From a bacterium SCSIO 12696 (GTDB taxonomy: Bacteria; Pseudomonadota; Gammaproteobacteria; Pseudomonadales; Porticoccaceae), in NCBI GenBank assembly GCA_024397955.1, contig CP073744.1, forward strand, positions 744,001 to 808,000: DNA of 64,000 nucleotides, in the 5' to 3' direction. The notes under the pieces are model-generated. The model saw only the letters and a list, made by a program, of their open reading frames with translations, made no database searches and was not told the origin of the DNA. Position 1 is the first letter of the stretch, and every line of letters starts with the position of its first letter. The position numbers and the translations under genes were made by a program. This document shows, one piece after another, positions 1 through 9,767 of the stretch.

Positions 1-2
1 AG

Positions 3-3000
3 GGCATTTTGATCGTACCCGCCTCCACCCTGATGCATCGGCTGGCACCGCCGTCATTTATCGGTGGCCATTCTTTTGTGTACAAAGCCGGTGATACCGT
101 GGATGTGGACCACTTGCGGGAACAGCTGCAACAGGCGGGTTACCAGTGTGTGGATACCGTCTACGAACACGGCGAATACGCAGTGCGAGGCGCGTTGGTG
201 GATATCTTCCCAATGGGCTCTAAACATCCCTTTCGTCTTGACCTGTTCGACGACGAAATCGAATCCCTGCGCAGTTTCGACCCGGAAAGCCAGCGCACCA
301 TCGACCAACTGGACGCCATCGACCTGCTGCCCGCCAAAGAAGTGCCGCTGGATAAAACCGGCATCCGTCGTTTTCAGGACAACTGGCACAGCCGCTTTGA
401 GGTCAACCCACGCAACTCCACCTTGTATCAGGACATCAGCAACGGCGTTGCTTCCCAAGGTATCGAGTACTTTTTGCCTTTGTTTTTCGAGCAATGTGCC
501 ACCCTGTTCGACTACCTGCCCGGCGACACCCAGGTATTTACCAGTGGCAACCTGGAAGCCTCCACAGAACAATTTTGGCAAGAGGCCAGCGGCCGTTTTG
601 AAGAATACGGCGTGGATCGGGAGCGGCCTCTGCTGCCGCCAGCCGAAGTATTTGTGCCCGTCAACGAACTGTTTGCCACACTCAAGCAATGGCCGCGAAT
701 AAATATCGGCAGCAGCAAACAATCCGGCACTGGCGCCAGCAATTTTGCCGTAATGAACGCCCCCGAAGTGGCAGTGGATTCCCGCGCCAGTAATCCGTTA
801 TTGGCCCTTGAAAGCCACCTGTTGGAACAGCCAGAACAGCGAATCCTTTACTGCGCCGAATCCGCTGGCCGCCGGGAAACCCTGTTGGAGCTGCTGGAAA
901 CCATTCGCCAGCAGCCGGTGGAAGTTGCTAGCTGGCGAGAGTTCCTCGATAGCAGCCATTCCAGTGCTATTACCATAGCCCCACTGGATCGCGGCCTTTC
1001 AATTAAAGCGCCCTCTATCTGCTTAATCAGCGAAGGCGACCTGTTCGGCCAGCAGGTGATGCAGCGCCGTCGCCGCTCCCGCACCCAGGATCAGGCAGAC
1101 AACGTCATCAAAAACCTCACCGAGCTGCGCGAAGGCGCGCCGGTGGTGCATATCGATCACGGCGTAGGTCGCTACCGGGGTTTGCAGACCATCGGCGTCA
1201 ACGATGAGATGCAGGAATTTCTGACCCTGGAATACGCCGACGACACCAAGCTCTATGTGCCGGTGTCGTCCCTGCACTTGATCAGCCGCTACAGTGGCTC
1301 GGAAGAAGACACGGCACCCCTGCATCGCTTAGGCAGCGAAAGCTGGCAAAAAGCCAAAGACAAGGCCGCCAAAGAAATTCGCGATACCGCCGCCGAGCTT
1401 TTGCAAGTGTACGCCCAACGAGCTGCCCGCCAGGGCTTTAGCTTTAGCGACCCACAGCAGGATTACCTGGCCTTTAGCCGCGACTTCCCCTTTGAAGAAA
1501 CGCCAGACCAGCAAGACGCTATCGACGCGGTGAAAAAAGACCTACTGGCAGAACAACCCATGGATCGCCTGGTGTGCGGCGATGTGGGTTTTGGCAAAAC
1601 CGAGGTAGCCATGCGCGCCGCTTTTATTGCGGTGAGCAATAGCAAACAAGTCATCATATTGGTACCCACCACCCTACTGGCCCAGCAGCACTACGAAAAC
1701 TTTAAAGACCGCTTCGCCAACTGGCCGGTGACCGTGGAAGTGCTGTCCCGCTTCCGCACCGCCAAAGAACAGGATTCAGTGATCCAGCGCGCCGCTGAGG
1801 GCAATGTAGACATTTTGATTGGCACTCACAAACTGCTGAACAGCAGCATCAAATACAAAAACCTGGGGCTGCTCATCATCGACGAAGAACACCGCTTTGG
1901 GGTGCGTCAGAAAGAAGCTGTCAAAGCCCTGCGCGCCGAGGTGGATATTCTGACCATGACTGCAACGCCGATTCCCCGCACATTGAATATGGCCTTTGGC
2001 GGCATTCGCGACCTGTCCATTATCGCTACGCCACCGGCCAAACGATTGGCGGTAAAGACTTTTATTCGCCAGAGCGAATCACGGCTGATTCGCGAGGCGA
2101 TTCTGCGGGAAACCCTGCGCGGCGGCCAAGTGTACTACCTGCACAACGAAGTCAAAACCATCGATAAGGTGGCACGGGAATTACAGGAGCTGATCCCGGA
2201 AGCCCGCATCGGTGTCGGCCACGGCAAGATGCGCGAGCGGGAACTGGAACAGGTGATGTCCGACTTCTATCACCAGCGTTTTAACCTGCTGGTGTGCACC
2301 ACCATTATCGAAACCGGCATCGACGTTCCCAGCGCCAACACCATCATCATCGAGCGTGCCGACAAATTCGGCATCGCCCAGCTGCACCAACTGCGCGGCC
2401 GGGTGGGTCGATCTCACCACCAAGCCTATGCTTACCTGTTAACCCCGCACCCGAAAACCATGACCAAAGACGGCGTCAAACGCCTGGAAGCCATTGAAGC
2501 CGCCGACCACCTCGGCAGCGGTTTTACCCTGGCCACTCACGATCTGGAAATACGCGGTGCCGGCGAATTGTTGGGTGATGAACAGAGTGGTCATATCCAG
2601 CGCATCGGCTTTACTCTGTATATGGAACTGCTGGAAAAGGCAGTACAGGCGATTCAGGAGGGCAAAGAGCCAGATGTGGAAGCAGCCATGCACGACAATG
2701 TGGAGATCAACCTGCGAATTCCCGCCCTGATCCCCGACGACTACCTGCCCGACGTACCCATGCGCCTGCAGATGTACAAACGCCTGGCCAGCGCTCGCAA
2801 CAGCGGTGAGTTGAAAGAGCTGCAGGTGGAAATGATCGACCGTTTTGGTCTGCTGCCGGAGTACCTGAAAAACCTGATTCGGGTTACCCAACTGCGCTTG
2901 CAGGCAGAAACACTGGGCATTACCAAAATCGAAGCCAACGCCACTGGTGGTGGCATCAGCTTTGGCAGTAACACGTCTGTGGAGCCCATCACCATCGTAC

Positions 3001-3143
3001 AGCTTGTACAACAGCAGCCAGACCGTTATCGTTTCCAGGGTGCCACCGAGCTGCGCTTCTCGGCGGCGATGAAAACCAGCGATTTGCGTATTAATACAGT
3101 GAGCAAGCTGTTGCAGGTATTAGAGGACAAGGGAGATAAGTAA
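3..3143 (+). CDS. mfd: Transcription-repair coupling factor Mfd (5' end outside window)
   Basis: Mfd is a DNA translocase that removes RNA polymerase stalled at lesions and recruits UvrA. The reading frame is open to the left edge, so about 100 N-terminal residues are missing compared with the usual roughly 1150. The visible order is the UvrB-like N-terminal region (HGEYAVRGALVDIFPMGS), the RNA polymerase interaction region (HIDHGVGRYRGL, YVPVSSLHLISRY), then the RecG-like helicase. The Walker A motif GDVGFGKTEVA is near visible residue 525, the DEEH box near 625, and QLRGRVGRSHHQAYAYLL follows. The C-terminal TRCF domain is complete. The stop overlaps the csiV start (TAATG), so the two are probably co-transcribed. 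No defect is seen. Confidence 0.97.
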   Translation, partial: GILIVPASTLMHRLAPPSFIGGHSFVYKAGDTVDVDHLREQLQQAGYQCVDTVYEHGEYAVRGALVDIFPMGSKHPFRLDLFDDEIESLRSFDPESQRTIDQLDAIDLLPAKEVPLDKTGIRRFQDNWHSRFEVNPRNSTLYQDISNGVASQGIEYFLPLFFEQCATLFDYLPGDTQVFTSGNLEASTEQFWQEASGRFEEYGVDRERPLLPPAEVFVPVNELFATLKQWPRINIGSSKQSGTGASNFAVMNAPEVAVDSRASNPLLALESHLLEQPEQRILYCAESAGRRETLLELLETIRQQPVEVASWREFLDSSHSSAITIAPLDRGLSIKAPSICLISEGDLFGQQVMQRRRRSRTQDQADNVIKNLTELREGAPVVHIDHGVGRYRGLQTIGVNDEMQEFLTLEYADDTKLYVPVSSLHLISRYSGSEEDTAPLHRLGSESWQKAKDKAAKEIRDTAAELLQVYAQRAARQGFSFSDPQQDYLAFSRDFPFEETPDQQDAIDAVKKDLLAEQPMDRLVCGDVGFGKTEVAMRAAFIAVSNSKQVIILVPTTLLAQQHYENFKDRFANWPVTVEVLSRFRTAKEQDSVIQRAAEGNVDILIGTHKLLNSSIKYKNLGLLIIDEEHRFGVRQKEAVKALRAEVDILTMTATPIPRTLNMAFGGIRDLSIIATPPAKRLAVKTFIRQSESRLIREAILRETLRGGQVYYLHNEVKTIDKVARELQELIPEARIGVGHGKMRERELEQVMSDFYHQRFNLLVCTTIIETGIDVPSANTIIIERADKFGIAQLHQLRGRVGRSHHQAYAYLLTPHPKTMTKDGVKRLEAIEAADHLGSGFTLATHDLEIRGAGELLGDEQSGHIQRIGFTLYMELLEKAVQAIQEGKEPDVEAAMHDNVEINLRIPALIPDDYLPDVPMRLQMYKRLASARNSGELKELQVEMIDRFGLLPEYLKNLIRVTQLRLQAETLGITKIEANATGGGISFGSNTSVEPITIVQLVQQQPDRYRFQGATELRFSAAMKTSDLRINTVSKLLQVLEDKGDK

Positions 3144-4213
3144 TGAGTGTTAAAATAAACAGCGAACGGCGAGGTATCGGTTTGAGAAGTATCCGTTTGC
3201 CTTTGCTGGTTTCCCTTCTTCCTATGGCACTAACCTTACCCGCTACAGCTGCAAAAGACGACGCAGAAAAGTGGTACCAGGTGGAAGTGATTATCTTCCA
3301 ACAGACTGACCACTACGGTCAGGAGCAGCCTCGCAAAGACGTAACGCTACAATACCCCAGCAACCATCTGGAACTGTTTGATCCCAACCAGGTGATTGAA
3401 GAAGCGGACAGCCAAGAAAATGGCCTGGAAGGTGATTCAGAGGTTATTGAGATCATTGAACAAGCACCGCCTGAAGCCACACCTTCCATTTTACTGACAG
3501 CGGAGCCTGAGCAGCCACAGGCAGAGCAAGAGCAGCCCTTCCAGATTTTGGAGTCGGATCAGCGCCAGCTTAACAACTACGCGACTGCCCTGCGCCGTCG
3601 TTCCGGTTACCAGGTGTTATACCATCAAGCTTGGCGTCAACCGGGCATCGGTTCTGCTCAAGCTCCCTGGATACTGGTACGCGCTGGGGACCGCTACGGC
3701 GAACACTTTGAATTGGAAGGCAGCTTGCGCCTGGTACGCTCTCGCTACCTACACATGGAAACGAACCTGTGGCTGAGCCGTTTTGTGGAAAATCTGGAAC
3801 TGGACACACAGCCCAACTTTGAAGGGACAGAGGGCGCTGAAAATGTATGGCCGCTGCTGCCTGAATACCCAATTGCACCACCAGAAACAACCATCGAAGT
3901 ATTGGAAGACAATACGGACAACCCTTTTGAAAGCACTACTGAACAAAGTCTGGCTATCGGCATTGGTGAACTGTCTCTGGAAGCCTCGGAGGCACCTCTG
4001 TTCCAGATCGGTGAGCAAGAGTTTATAGAGCCTTACAAAGTCAACGAAGTTAACTTATTCAAGGCCAGCCGCCGTATGCGACGGGATGAACTGCACTACA
4101 TCGACCACCCTAAAATGGGGGTATTGGTGCAGGTAAAGCACTATGAAGTACCAGAGCCGAAATTAGAAAAACCTGAGGTCATACCGACGCCATTATTACA
4201 GAGCAATCGTTAA
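3143..4213 (+). CDS. csiV: CsiV-family periplasmic protein
   Basis: This is a 356-residue protein with a likely signal peptide: basic start, hydrophobic LPLLVSLLPMALTLPATA, cleavage near TAA-KDD. The mature part opens with WYQVEVIIFQQ and contains an acidic, Gln/Glu-rich linker around residues 85-135. It ends with a region containing RRMRRDELHYIDHPKMGVLVQV, typical of the CsiV family found next to mfd in gammaproteobacteria. In Vibrio, CsiV binds peptidoglycan and helps LpoA activate PBP1A; that role is transferred by family only. It overlaps the mfd stop by one base and faces the following gene tail to tail. Confidence 0.8.
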   Translation: MSVKINSERRGIGLRSIRLPLLVSLLPMALTLPATAAKDDAEKWYQVEVIIFQQTDHYGQEQPRKDVTLQYPSNHLELFDPNQVIEEADSQENGLEGDSEVIEIIEQAPPEATPSILLTAEPEQPQAEQEQPFQILESDQRQLNNYATALRRRSGYQVLYHQAWRQPGIGSAQAPWILVRAGDRYGEHFELEGSLRLVRSRYLHMETNLWLSRFVENLELDTQPNFEGTEGAENVWPLLPEYPIAPPETTIEVLEDNTDNPFESTTEQSLAIGIGELSLEASEAPLFQIGEQEFIEPYKVNEVNLFKASRRMRRDELHYIDHPKMGVLVQVKHYEVPEPKLEKPEVIPTPLLQSNR

Positions 4214-4222
4214 GTTGATTCA

Positions 4223-4630
4223 CTAGCTATCTGGATCAAGGAGCAAGTCACCTCCTATTTCCTTGATAAGCTCATTAGCTCTGTCAAAAGCGCGGTCTAC
4301 GCTGTACCTATTGCTATATTTTGGATAACCGGCTTGTTTAATATCCTCGCTTAGATGAAGAAGCGCCTTTTCATAAGCTTTAATTTTTGTGATTTTATCA
4401 GCGCCGGAAACATCCAGATTCCAAACAACTCTTATATTGTCGACTATTGCGTTCAAAATACGTACACGCTGAGATTCTTGCCCTACGTTTAACGAGTCCA
4501 TAGTATCTTTTGCCAAACTTACCTGCTCAGCCAACTGTAAAGAAGATTCATCCGCTAACCATACTTTATGAACTACAGCGCCAGAAACAAAACAAACTAA
4601 AAAGCCTATAATTGCAATTGGAGTTTTCAT
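4223..4630 (-). CDS. Hypothetical membrane-anchored protein, 135 aa
   Basis: I do not recognise this family. The first 25 residues form one hydrophobic segment (PIAIIGFLVCFVSGAVVHKVWL), either an uncleaved anchor or a signal peptide. The rest is charged and probably helical, with no cysteine or obvious motif. Its ATG overlaps the stop of the upstream phosphopantetheinyl transferase by 4 bp (ATGA), which indicates translational coupling. It is the last gene of that operon and ends 9 bp from the convergent csiV. Confidence 0.7.
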   Translation of the reverse strand: MKTPIAIIGFLVCFVSGAVVHKVWLADESSLQLAEQVSLAKDTMDSLNVGQESQRVRILNAIVDNIRVVWNLDVSGADKITKIKAYEKALLHLSEDIKQAGYPKYSNRYSVDRAFDRANELIKEIGGDLLLDPDS

Positions 4631-5325
4631 AAATTTTCCTTAATCTCCAAAAAAGTCACAACATATCCCTCACCCCGCAAATAGCAACCAGAAAATATCT
4701 GACTCTTGCACCAGCGGTCATTAAGATTATCCGTCAGAGCAATAGCAAAAGTGTTTTCTGTCACTTCAAGCAGCTGTGCTTTATCAAAACCAAAATACTT
4801 GTTCACTGTCGGATAAAGTGCTTTAAACAAGCTTTCCTTGGCAGAAAATAACAGGGTTAAGAACCACGCTTTCTCCCAACCGCCACGGTTCAATAATTGG
4901 GTATCCTCTGGTATCGCAATGGTGTCGTAAATACGCTCGCACACCTCATCACTCACCTGCATTTCGCAATCGATACCAATCCCAACGTAATCCTTTTTCC
5001 AGGCCGCAACAGCGACTGCTTTACCAGCAGTGTGTGAAATTGAACCAACGGTATTTTCTGGCCATCTGGGAATGCGATTTTCGCCACTGTGCACCACCAG
5101 ATCACGGCTCCCCAATGCATTGAGCGCACGGGCGGCGCAGTAGCGACCGGCCAGGAATTCTGCCTGTCGTTTGGGTACGGCTTTGCTGACTCGTGGAGGC
5201 AAAGGGATATCGAGCTGTTGGTAGCAGTCCGGCTGATACGCCGCCAAATCAAAACCGGTGGATTCGATCAACAGGCCCTGTTCACCTAAAGGTGCGGCAA
5301 AGTTGTCGTTTACCAGAAAAGACAT
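4627..5325 (-). CDS. 4'-phosphopantetheinyl transferase (EntD-type)
   Basis: The enzyme moves 4'-phosphopantetheine from CoA to a carrier-protein serine. The 232-residue protein has the family motifs in order: RIPRWPENTVGSISHT near 84-99, VGIGIDCE near 113-120 (Mg-binding acidic pair) and the FSAKESLFKALYP motif near 160-172. This layout is that of the EntD/Sfp class rather than the short AcpS. No NRPS, PKS or siderophore genes are visible nearby, so its carrier-protein target is unknown. It lies 3 bp after the upstream lipoprotein gene and overlaps the downstream gene by 4 bp. Confidence 0.9.
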   Translation of the reverse strand: MSFLVNDNFAAPLGEQGLLIESTGFDLAAYQPDCYQQLDIPLPPRVSKAVPKRQAEFLAGRYCAARALNALGSRDLVVHSGENRIPRWPENTVGSISHTAGKAVAVAAWKKDYVGIGIDCEMQVSDEVCERIYDTIAIPEDTQLLNRGGWEKAWFLTLLFSAKESLFKALYPTVNKYFGFDKAQLLEVTENTFAIALTDNLNDRWCKSQIFSGCYLRGEGYVVTFLEIKENL

Positions 5326-5328
5326 CAG

Positions 5329-5937
5329 CTATTTTTCAACGGGAGCGGTGTCTTTTATAGGGGGTGAGTCGTCTTGTTTTAGCTGTTCCAGCTCAGCGCG
5401 AATACCATCCGCCGCCTGCTGCATGTCCCGGGCGGTATCTTGCAGCACCGAACTCATCTCACGAACAGCGTCATCAAGAGCACCATCCACCGCCTCACCG
5501 ATGGCATCGCCCGCTTCGCTAATGGTTTCTGCCAGCGCATTTTGCAACTGCTGGAAAGAACTGCCCAACATGGACTGGGTGGTGCGACTAAAGTTTACCC
5601 GCCATTGACCTTGATGTTGCTCTAACACGGTATCAAAAGACAGGCCGATGCGACTGCTGCCATTCACGGAATCGAAAGCGGTAGCCACCAACGAAACATC
5701 TGCCCCCTCTTCCAGGCTGACATCACCGATTTGCAGCGCTTCGATACGGCGATCATCGTTGATGCTGATGCCGTCCATACTACCTCTGGTGGCCAGCGCC
5801 TTGGCCGCTTCAACATCCCCATCCGCCATCGCTTGCCAAAACCGCTGAGATACTGCCTGGGGAGAATCGTTATCGGTGCAGGCGCTGAGGAGCAGTGCAG
5901 CCAGCAGCAACCAACACAGCCTGAACTTTTTCGTCAT
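5329..5937 (-). CDS. Putative lipoprotein with NTF2/DUF4878-like N-terminal half
   Basis: The start is placed at ATG 5937 (MTKKFRLCW) because a lipoprotein signal follows directly (LLLAALLLSAC, Cys about residue 19). The frame is open upstream to 6078, but that stretch is repeat DNA. The mature region has SPQAVSQRFWQAMADGDVEAAK, a pattern seen in DUF4878/NTF2-like lipoproteins. The C-terminal third is a long helical stretch rich in Ala, Asp and Gln that may form a coiled coil. It is the first gene of the operon with the phosphopantetheinyl transferase. The start codon lies inside an interspersed repeat (see 5932-6026), so its upstream signals were probably replaced by that repeat. Confidence 0.75.
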   Translation of the reverse strand: MTKKFRLCWLLLAALLLSACTDNDSPQAVSQRFWQAMADGDVEAAKALATRGSMDGISINDDRRIEALQIGDVSLEEGADVSLVATAFDSVNGSSRIGLSFDTVLEQHQGQWRVNFSRTTQSMLGSSFQQLQNALAETISEAGDAIGEAVDGALDDAVREMSSVLQDTARDMQQAADGIRAELEQLKQDDSPPIKDTAPVEK

Positions 5938-6026
5938 CGCGAAGGCGCGTAGCGACTGTGGCGATCTCCGTAAAGGTTGCACCAAATTCGAGAGATTGCC
6001 GCGTCGCTGGGCGACTCGCAATGACG
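5932..6026. repeat. CGTCATTGCGAG-type palindromic interspersed repeat
   Basis: About 95 bp with near-inverted ends: CGTCATCGCGAAGG at the left and GACTCGCAATGACG at the right. Internal GGCGATCTCC and GAGATTGCCGCG blocks can also pair. This arrangement matches a palindromic repeat family that I remember as widespread in bacterial genomes (ends CGTCATTGCGAG). It sits between the methylthioinosine phosphorylase gene and the lipoprotein gene. The left end supplies the ATG of the lipoprotein gene, since CGCGATGACG contains the start codon. Confidence 0.75.
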
Positions 6027-6050
6027 GGCACATATTTTGAGCATTCATCG

Positions 6051-6809
<759 letters not shown>

Positions 6810-6865
6810 TTATTTCGAGTCAGCCAGTAAAAGGAGCTCTTGGCAATGACAAAAGGCGCAGCAGG

Positions 6866-7438
6866 TTACTCCCACTCCACCTTCAATCCATAGATACCCG
6901 GTAGATTGCGCCAATACCCCAGATAATCCATACCGGAGCCAAACAGATAGAGGTCGCTAGTGGTCAAGCCAACGAAGTCCGGGCGAATGTCTGCGCGCTC
7001 GCGATCGTGGCGTTTTTCCACCAGAACTGCCGTATGTACAGCCTCCGCGCCTTCCGCCTTACAGTGCTCAACAATCGATTGCAGGGTAAAACCTTCGTCA
7101 AAAATATCGTCGAGAATCAATACGGTGCGATCTTTCATATCCTGTTGTGGCCGCGCCAACCAATTGATATCCGAACCGATGGTTTCGCCGCGGTAGCGGG
7201 TGGCATGTAGATAATCCAATTCCAGAGGAAAGCGCAGCAGCGTCAATAGCTGGCCAGTAAATACCACACCACCATTGAGCACACAGATCACAATGGGGTT
7301 GGTATCCGCCAGTTTTTCAGTGATATCAGAAGCAATACGCTCAATGGCGGAATCCACTTCTTCTCCGGAACTCAGCTCCAGAGCGTAATCCAGTATTTCT
7401 ACAACGTCAGGCAGTTCATTTGCAGGTGAGTCACTCAA
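6866..7438 (-). CDS. hpt: Hypoxanthine-guanine phosphoribosyltransferase
   Basis: A 190-residue type I phosphoribosyltransferase that makes IMP or GMP from PRPP and hypoxanthine or guanine. The PRPP loop is TVLILDDIFDEGFTL near residues 109-123, with the two acidic residues and the flexible loop YRGETIGSDINW upstream of it. The C-terminal hood (YLFGSGMDYLGYWRNLPGIYGL) is also recognisable. It is coded just upstream of the methylthioinosine phosphorylase in the same direction. The hypoxanthine released by that enzyme is a substrate here, so the pair forms a salvage route. It starts 5 bp after the MscS gene. Confidence 0.88.
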   Translation of the reverse strand: MSDSPANELPDVVEILDYALELSSGEEVDSAIERIASDITEKLADTNPIVICVLNGGVVFTGQLLTLLRFPLELDYLHATRYRGETIGSDINWLARPQQDMKDRTVLILDDIFDEGFTLQSIVEHCKAEGAEAVHTAVLVEKRHDRERADIRPDFVGLTTSDLYLFGSGMDYLGYWRNLPGIYGLKVEWE

Positions 7439-7443
7439 AAGGT

Positions 7444-8550
7444 TTATACCTCTGTGGTTGCCGTATGGGTGGTGGTCGCTATGCCATTGGGCACATGCAC
7501 CGTTGAGGTGGGGAAAGCAATTTCCGCCTGATGGCTATCGATAATGGCGGCAACTTTCAGCAGCACATCCTGCTTCACTTCATGGAAGTGCACCCAATTA
7601 CAGGTTTTGGTAAAGGTATAGACAAAAAAGTCCACCGAAGATGCGCCGAAGCTGTTGAAGTTAACAATCAGGGTTTGTTTGGTGTCAATCTCTTCATGGG
7701 CTAACAGCATCGCTTTTACGTCCGCAACAATGGCATCCATAACCGCAATGTCGTCATAGCGAATACCAATGGTTTCATAGATGCGGCGGTTGGTCATCCG
7801 CGATGGGTTCTCTATGGAAATCTGGGTAAACACCGAGTTGGGAATGTACAAGGGGCGCTTGTCAAAGGTGCGAATGCGAGTCATACGCCAGCCAATATCC
7901 TCCACGGTTCCCTCAATTTCCTGGTCCGGCGAGCGCACCCAATCCCCCACTTTAAAGGGCCGGTCGAAGTAGATCATCATGCCACCGAAGAAGTTGGCGA
8001 GCAGATCCTTGGCGGCAAAACCCACGGCAATACCGCCAATACCGCCAAACGCCAGCAGGCCGGAGATACTAAAGCCGAACACCTGCATCACAATCAGCAG
8101 TGAGCTGATAATGACTGCGGCCCGCAACAGTTTGCCAACCGCCCTGGCGGTGGTTTGATCCACGGGCGGGGTCTGATATTCCGGATCGAGGAAATTGCGT
8201 TCAGCTCGCTTCAAAAAGTTGAGCAGAAACAACATCACCAAAAAGATCACTGCTACCTTGTTGGCTTGGGCAATCAGTTTTTCCCACGCCGGGTCACTGC
8301 TAAAGGCGATTTCCGCGGCAAAGTTAATCCCCAAAATCCACACCAACCACACCAGTGGCCGTCGAAAGGCTTCGATCAGGGCATCGTCCCACACGGTTTT
8401 GGTTTTTGCCGCCTGTTTTTCCAGGCGATTGATGACTTTATTCACCAAAAAGCCCAGTGACAGCGCCAGCAATACAATCAGAAATACTTCCGCCATCCAG
8501 AGAAATTTCTCTCCGACTATATTCGCCAGCCAGCTTTCAATTGCCTGCAC
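7444..8550 (-). CDS. Mechanosensitive channel, MscS family
   Basis: A 368-residue inner-membrane channel. Four hydrophobic segments lie in the first 190 residues. The pore-lining TM3 and the start of the beta domain are clear: LLAFGGIGGIAVGFAAKDL, then NFFGGMMIYFDRPFKVGDWV near 187-206. The C-terminal cytoplasmic domain follows with ENPSRMTNRRIYETIGIRYDD. It belongs to the small-to-medium MscS group (E. coli MscS has 286 residues), with one extra N-terminal helix. It releases solutes under hypo-osmotic stress. It is located between nagZ and the purine salvage genes. Confidence 0.9.
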   Translation of the reverse strand: MQAIESWLANIVGEKFLWMAEVFLIVLLALSLGFLVNKVINRLEKQAAKTKTVWDDALIEAFRRPLVWLVWILGINFAAEIAFSSDPAWEKLIAQANKVAVIFLVMLFLLNFLKRAERNFLDPEYQTPPVDQTTARAVGKLLRAAVIISSLLIVMQVFGFSISGLLAFGGIGGIAVGFAAKDLLANFFGGMMIYFDRPFKVGDWVRSPDQEIEGTVEDIGWRMTRIRTFDKRPLYIPNSVFTQISIENPSRMTNRRIYETIGIRYDDIAVMDAIVADVKAMLLAHEEIDTKQTLIVNFNSFGASSVDFFVYTFTKTCNWVHFHEVKQDVLLKVAAIIDSHQAEIAFPTSTVHVPNGIATTTHTATTEV

Positions 8551-8594
8551 GTAGATCTCCTGTAGTACCTGTTTTTAGCACCTATTTTTAGTGT

Positions 8595-9617
8595 CTATTT
8601 TGCGGTCAAGTGATTGAGTTGTTGTTGGGTGCGCTGATACCGCTCGCTCAATTGCAACTGCTGCCAGGACACCTTGCCACTGGCACACATCTGTTCAATA
8701 CCCTTGGTTGCTAACGGAGGGTGCTGATGCTGTTGCAACCAGGCCAGCACTTCCAGTGCGCCCTGGCGGTTGTTACACACCAGCACCATATCACAACCAG
8801 CGTCCAGTGCCGCAGCGGCTTTTTGCGGGTAGCCACCGGCCACATCAGCCCCCTTCATCGAAAGGTCATCGCTGAAAATTACCCCGCTAAAACCCAGCTC
8901 CTCTCGCAGCACCTGTTGCAGCCAAAACGGACTGAAGCCCACCGTTTGCGGCGCCACCTGAGGAAACAGAATATGCGCTGGCATAACCCCGCGATAGTGA
9001 CCCAACAAGCTCACAAAGGGCACCATATCCCGCTGACGCACCTCATCCAAAGTGCGGTTGTCAGTGGGGGTTTCTTTGTGACTGTCCGCCACCACAGAAC
9101 CATGGCCCGGGAAATGTTTGGCCGTAGCGGCCATACCGGCTTCCCCCATCCCCGCAATAAACTCGGTGGCACAGGCAACCGCCTCTTTTACATCGTCAGA
9201 AAACGCCCGGTCGCCAATCACCTGGGAGCGATCTGTGTCCAGATCCAATACCGGGGCAAAGCTGATGTCCAAACCGCAGGCACGCAGTTCACTGGCCATC
9301 AACCAGCCGGTATCGCGGCATAAGGTCAGGCCGATTTTCGCGTCTTCACGATAGCACTTGCCCAGTTGCTGCATATTAGGCAAACGCGTGAAGCCGGTTT
9401 TAAAGCGCTGCACCCTGCCCCCCTCCTGGTCCACTGCCAACAGCAGCTCCGGGCGAACGGCGCGAATTTGTTCGACCAAGGTACAAAGTTGCTCGCGGGA
9501 CTCAAAATTGCGAGTAAAAAAGATGACACCGCCCACTTCGGGCTGTTGCAACAGAGTGCGCTCGTCATCGCTGAGCGTTGTGCTCTCAAGGTCGAGCATT
9601 AAAGGGCCTAAAGGCAT
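8595..9617 (-). CDS. nagZ: Beta-N-acetylhexosaminidase NagZ
   Basis: A cytoplasmic GH3 enzyme that removes GlcNAc from 1,6-anhydroMurNAc peptides during peptidoglycan recycling. The start at ATG 9617 (MPLGPLMLDLEST) matches the family N-terminus and has AGGA 8 bases upstream; the frame is open to 9680. Motifs are VGGVIFFTRNF near 29, AVDQEGGRVQRF near 60, KHFPGHGSVVADSHKETPTD with the His-Asp acid/base pair near 160-180, and VIFSDDLSMKGADVAGGY containing the catalytic Asp. The length (340 residues) is normal. It is the recycling counterpart of the Slt transglycosylase encoded near 18.3 kb. Confidence 0.95.
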   Translation of the reverse strand: MPLGPLMLDLESTTLSDDERTLLQQPEVGGVIFFTRNFESREQLCTLVEQIRAVRPELLLAVDQEGGRVQRFKTGFTRLPNMQQLGKCYREDAKIGLTLCRDTGWLMASELRACGLDISFAPVLDLDTDRSQVIGDRAFSDDVKEAVACATEFIAGMGEAGMAATAKHFPGHGSVVADSHKETPTDNRTLDEVRQRDMVPFVSLLGHYRGVMPAHILFPQVAPQTVGFSPFWLQQVLREELGFSGVIFSDDLSMKGADVAGGYPQKAAAALDAGCDMVLVCNNRQGALEVLAWLQQHQHPPLATKGIEQMCASGKVSWQQLQLSERYQRTQQQLNHLTAK

Positions 9618-9767
9618 CAATCCATCCTGCCGGTCAATCGTGAAAGCGGCCACGTTAAGAGCCTCAAGCGGTAATGTCAACGCGCCTTTTCAGGGCACCA
9701 GCCCACCCCAAACTGGTTGCTTTTTGAACAAGTGAGTTTATGGACGGATGGCGGGGGGAAACCTAAA

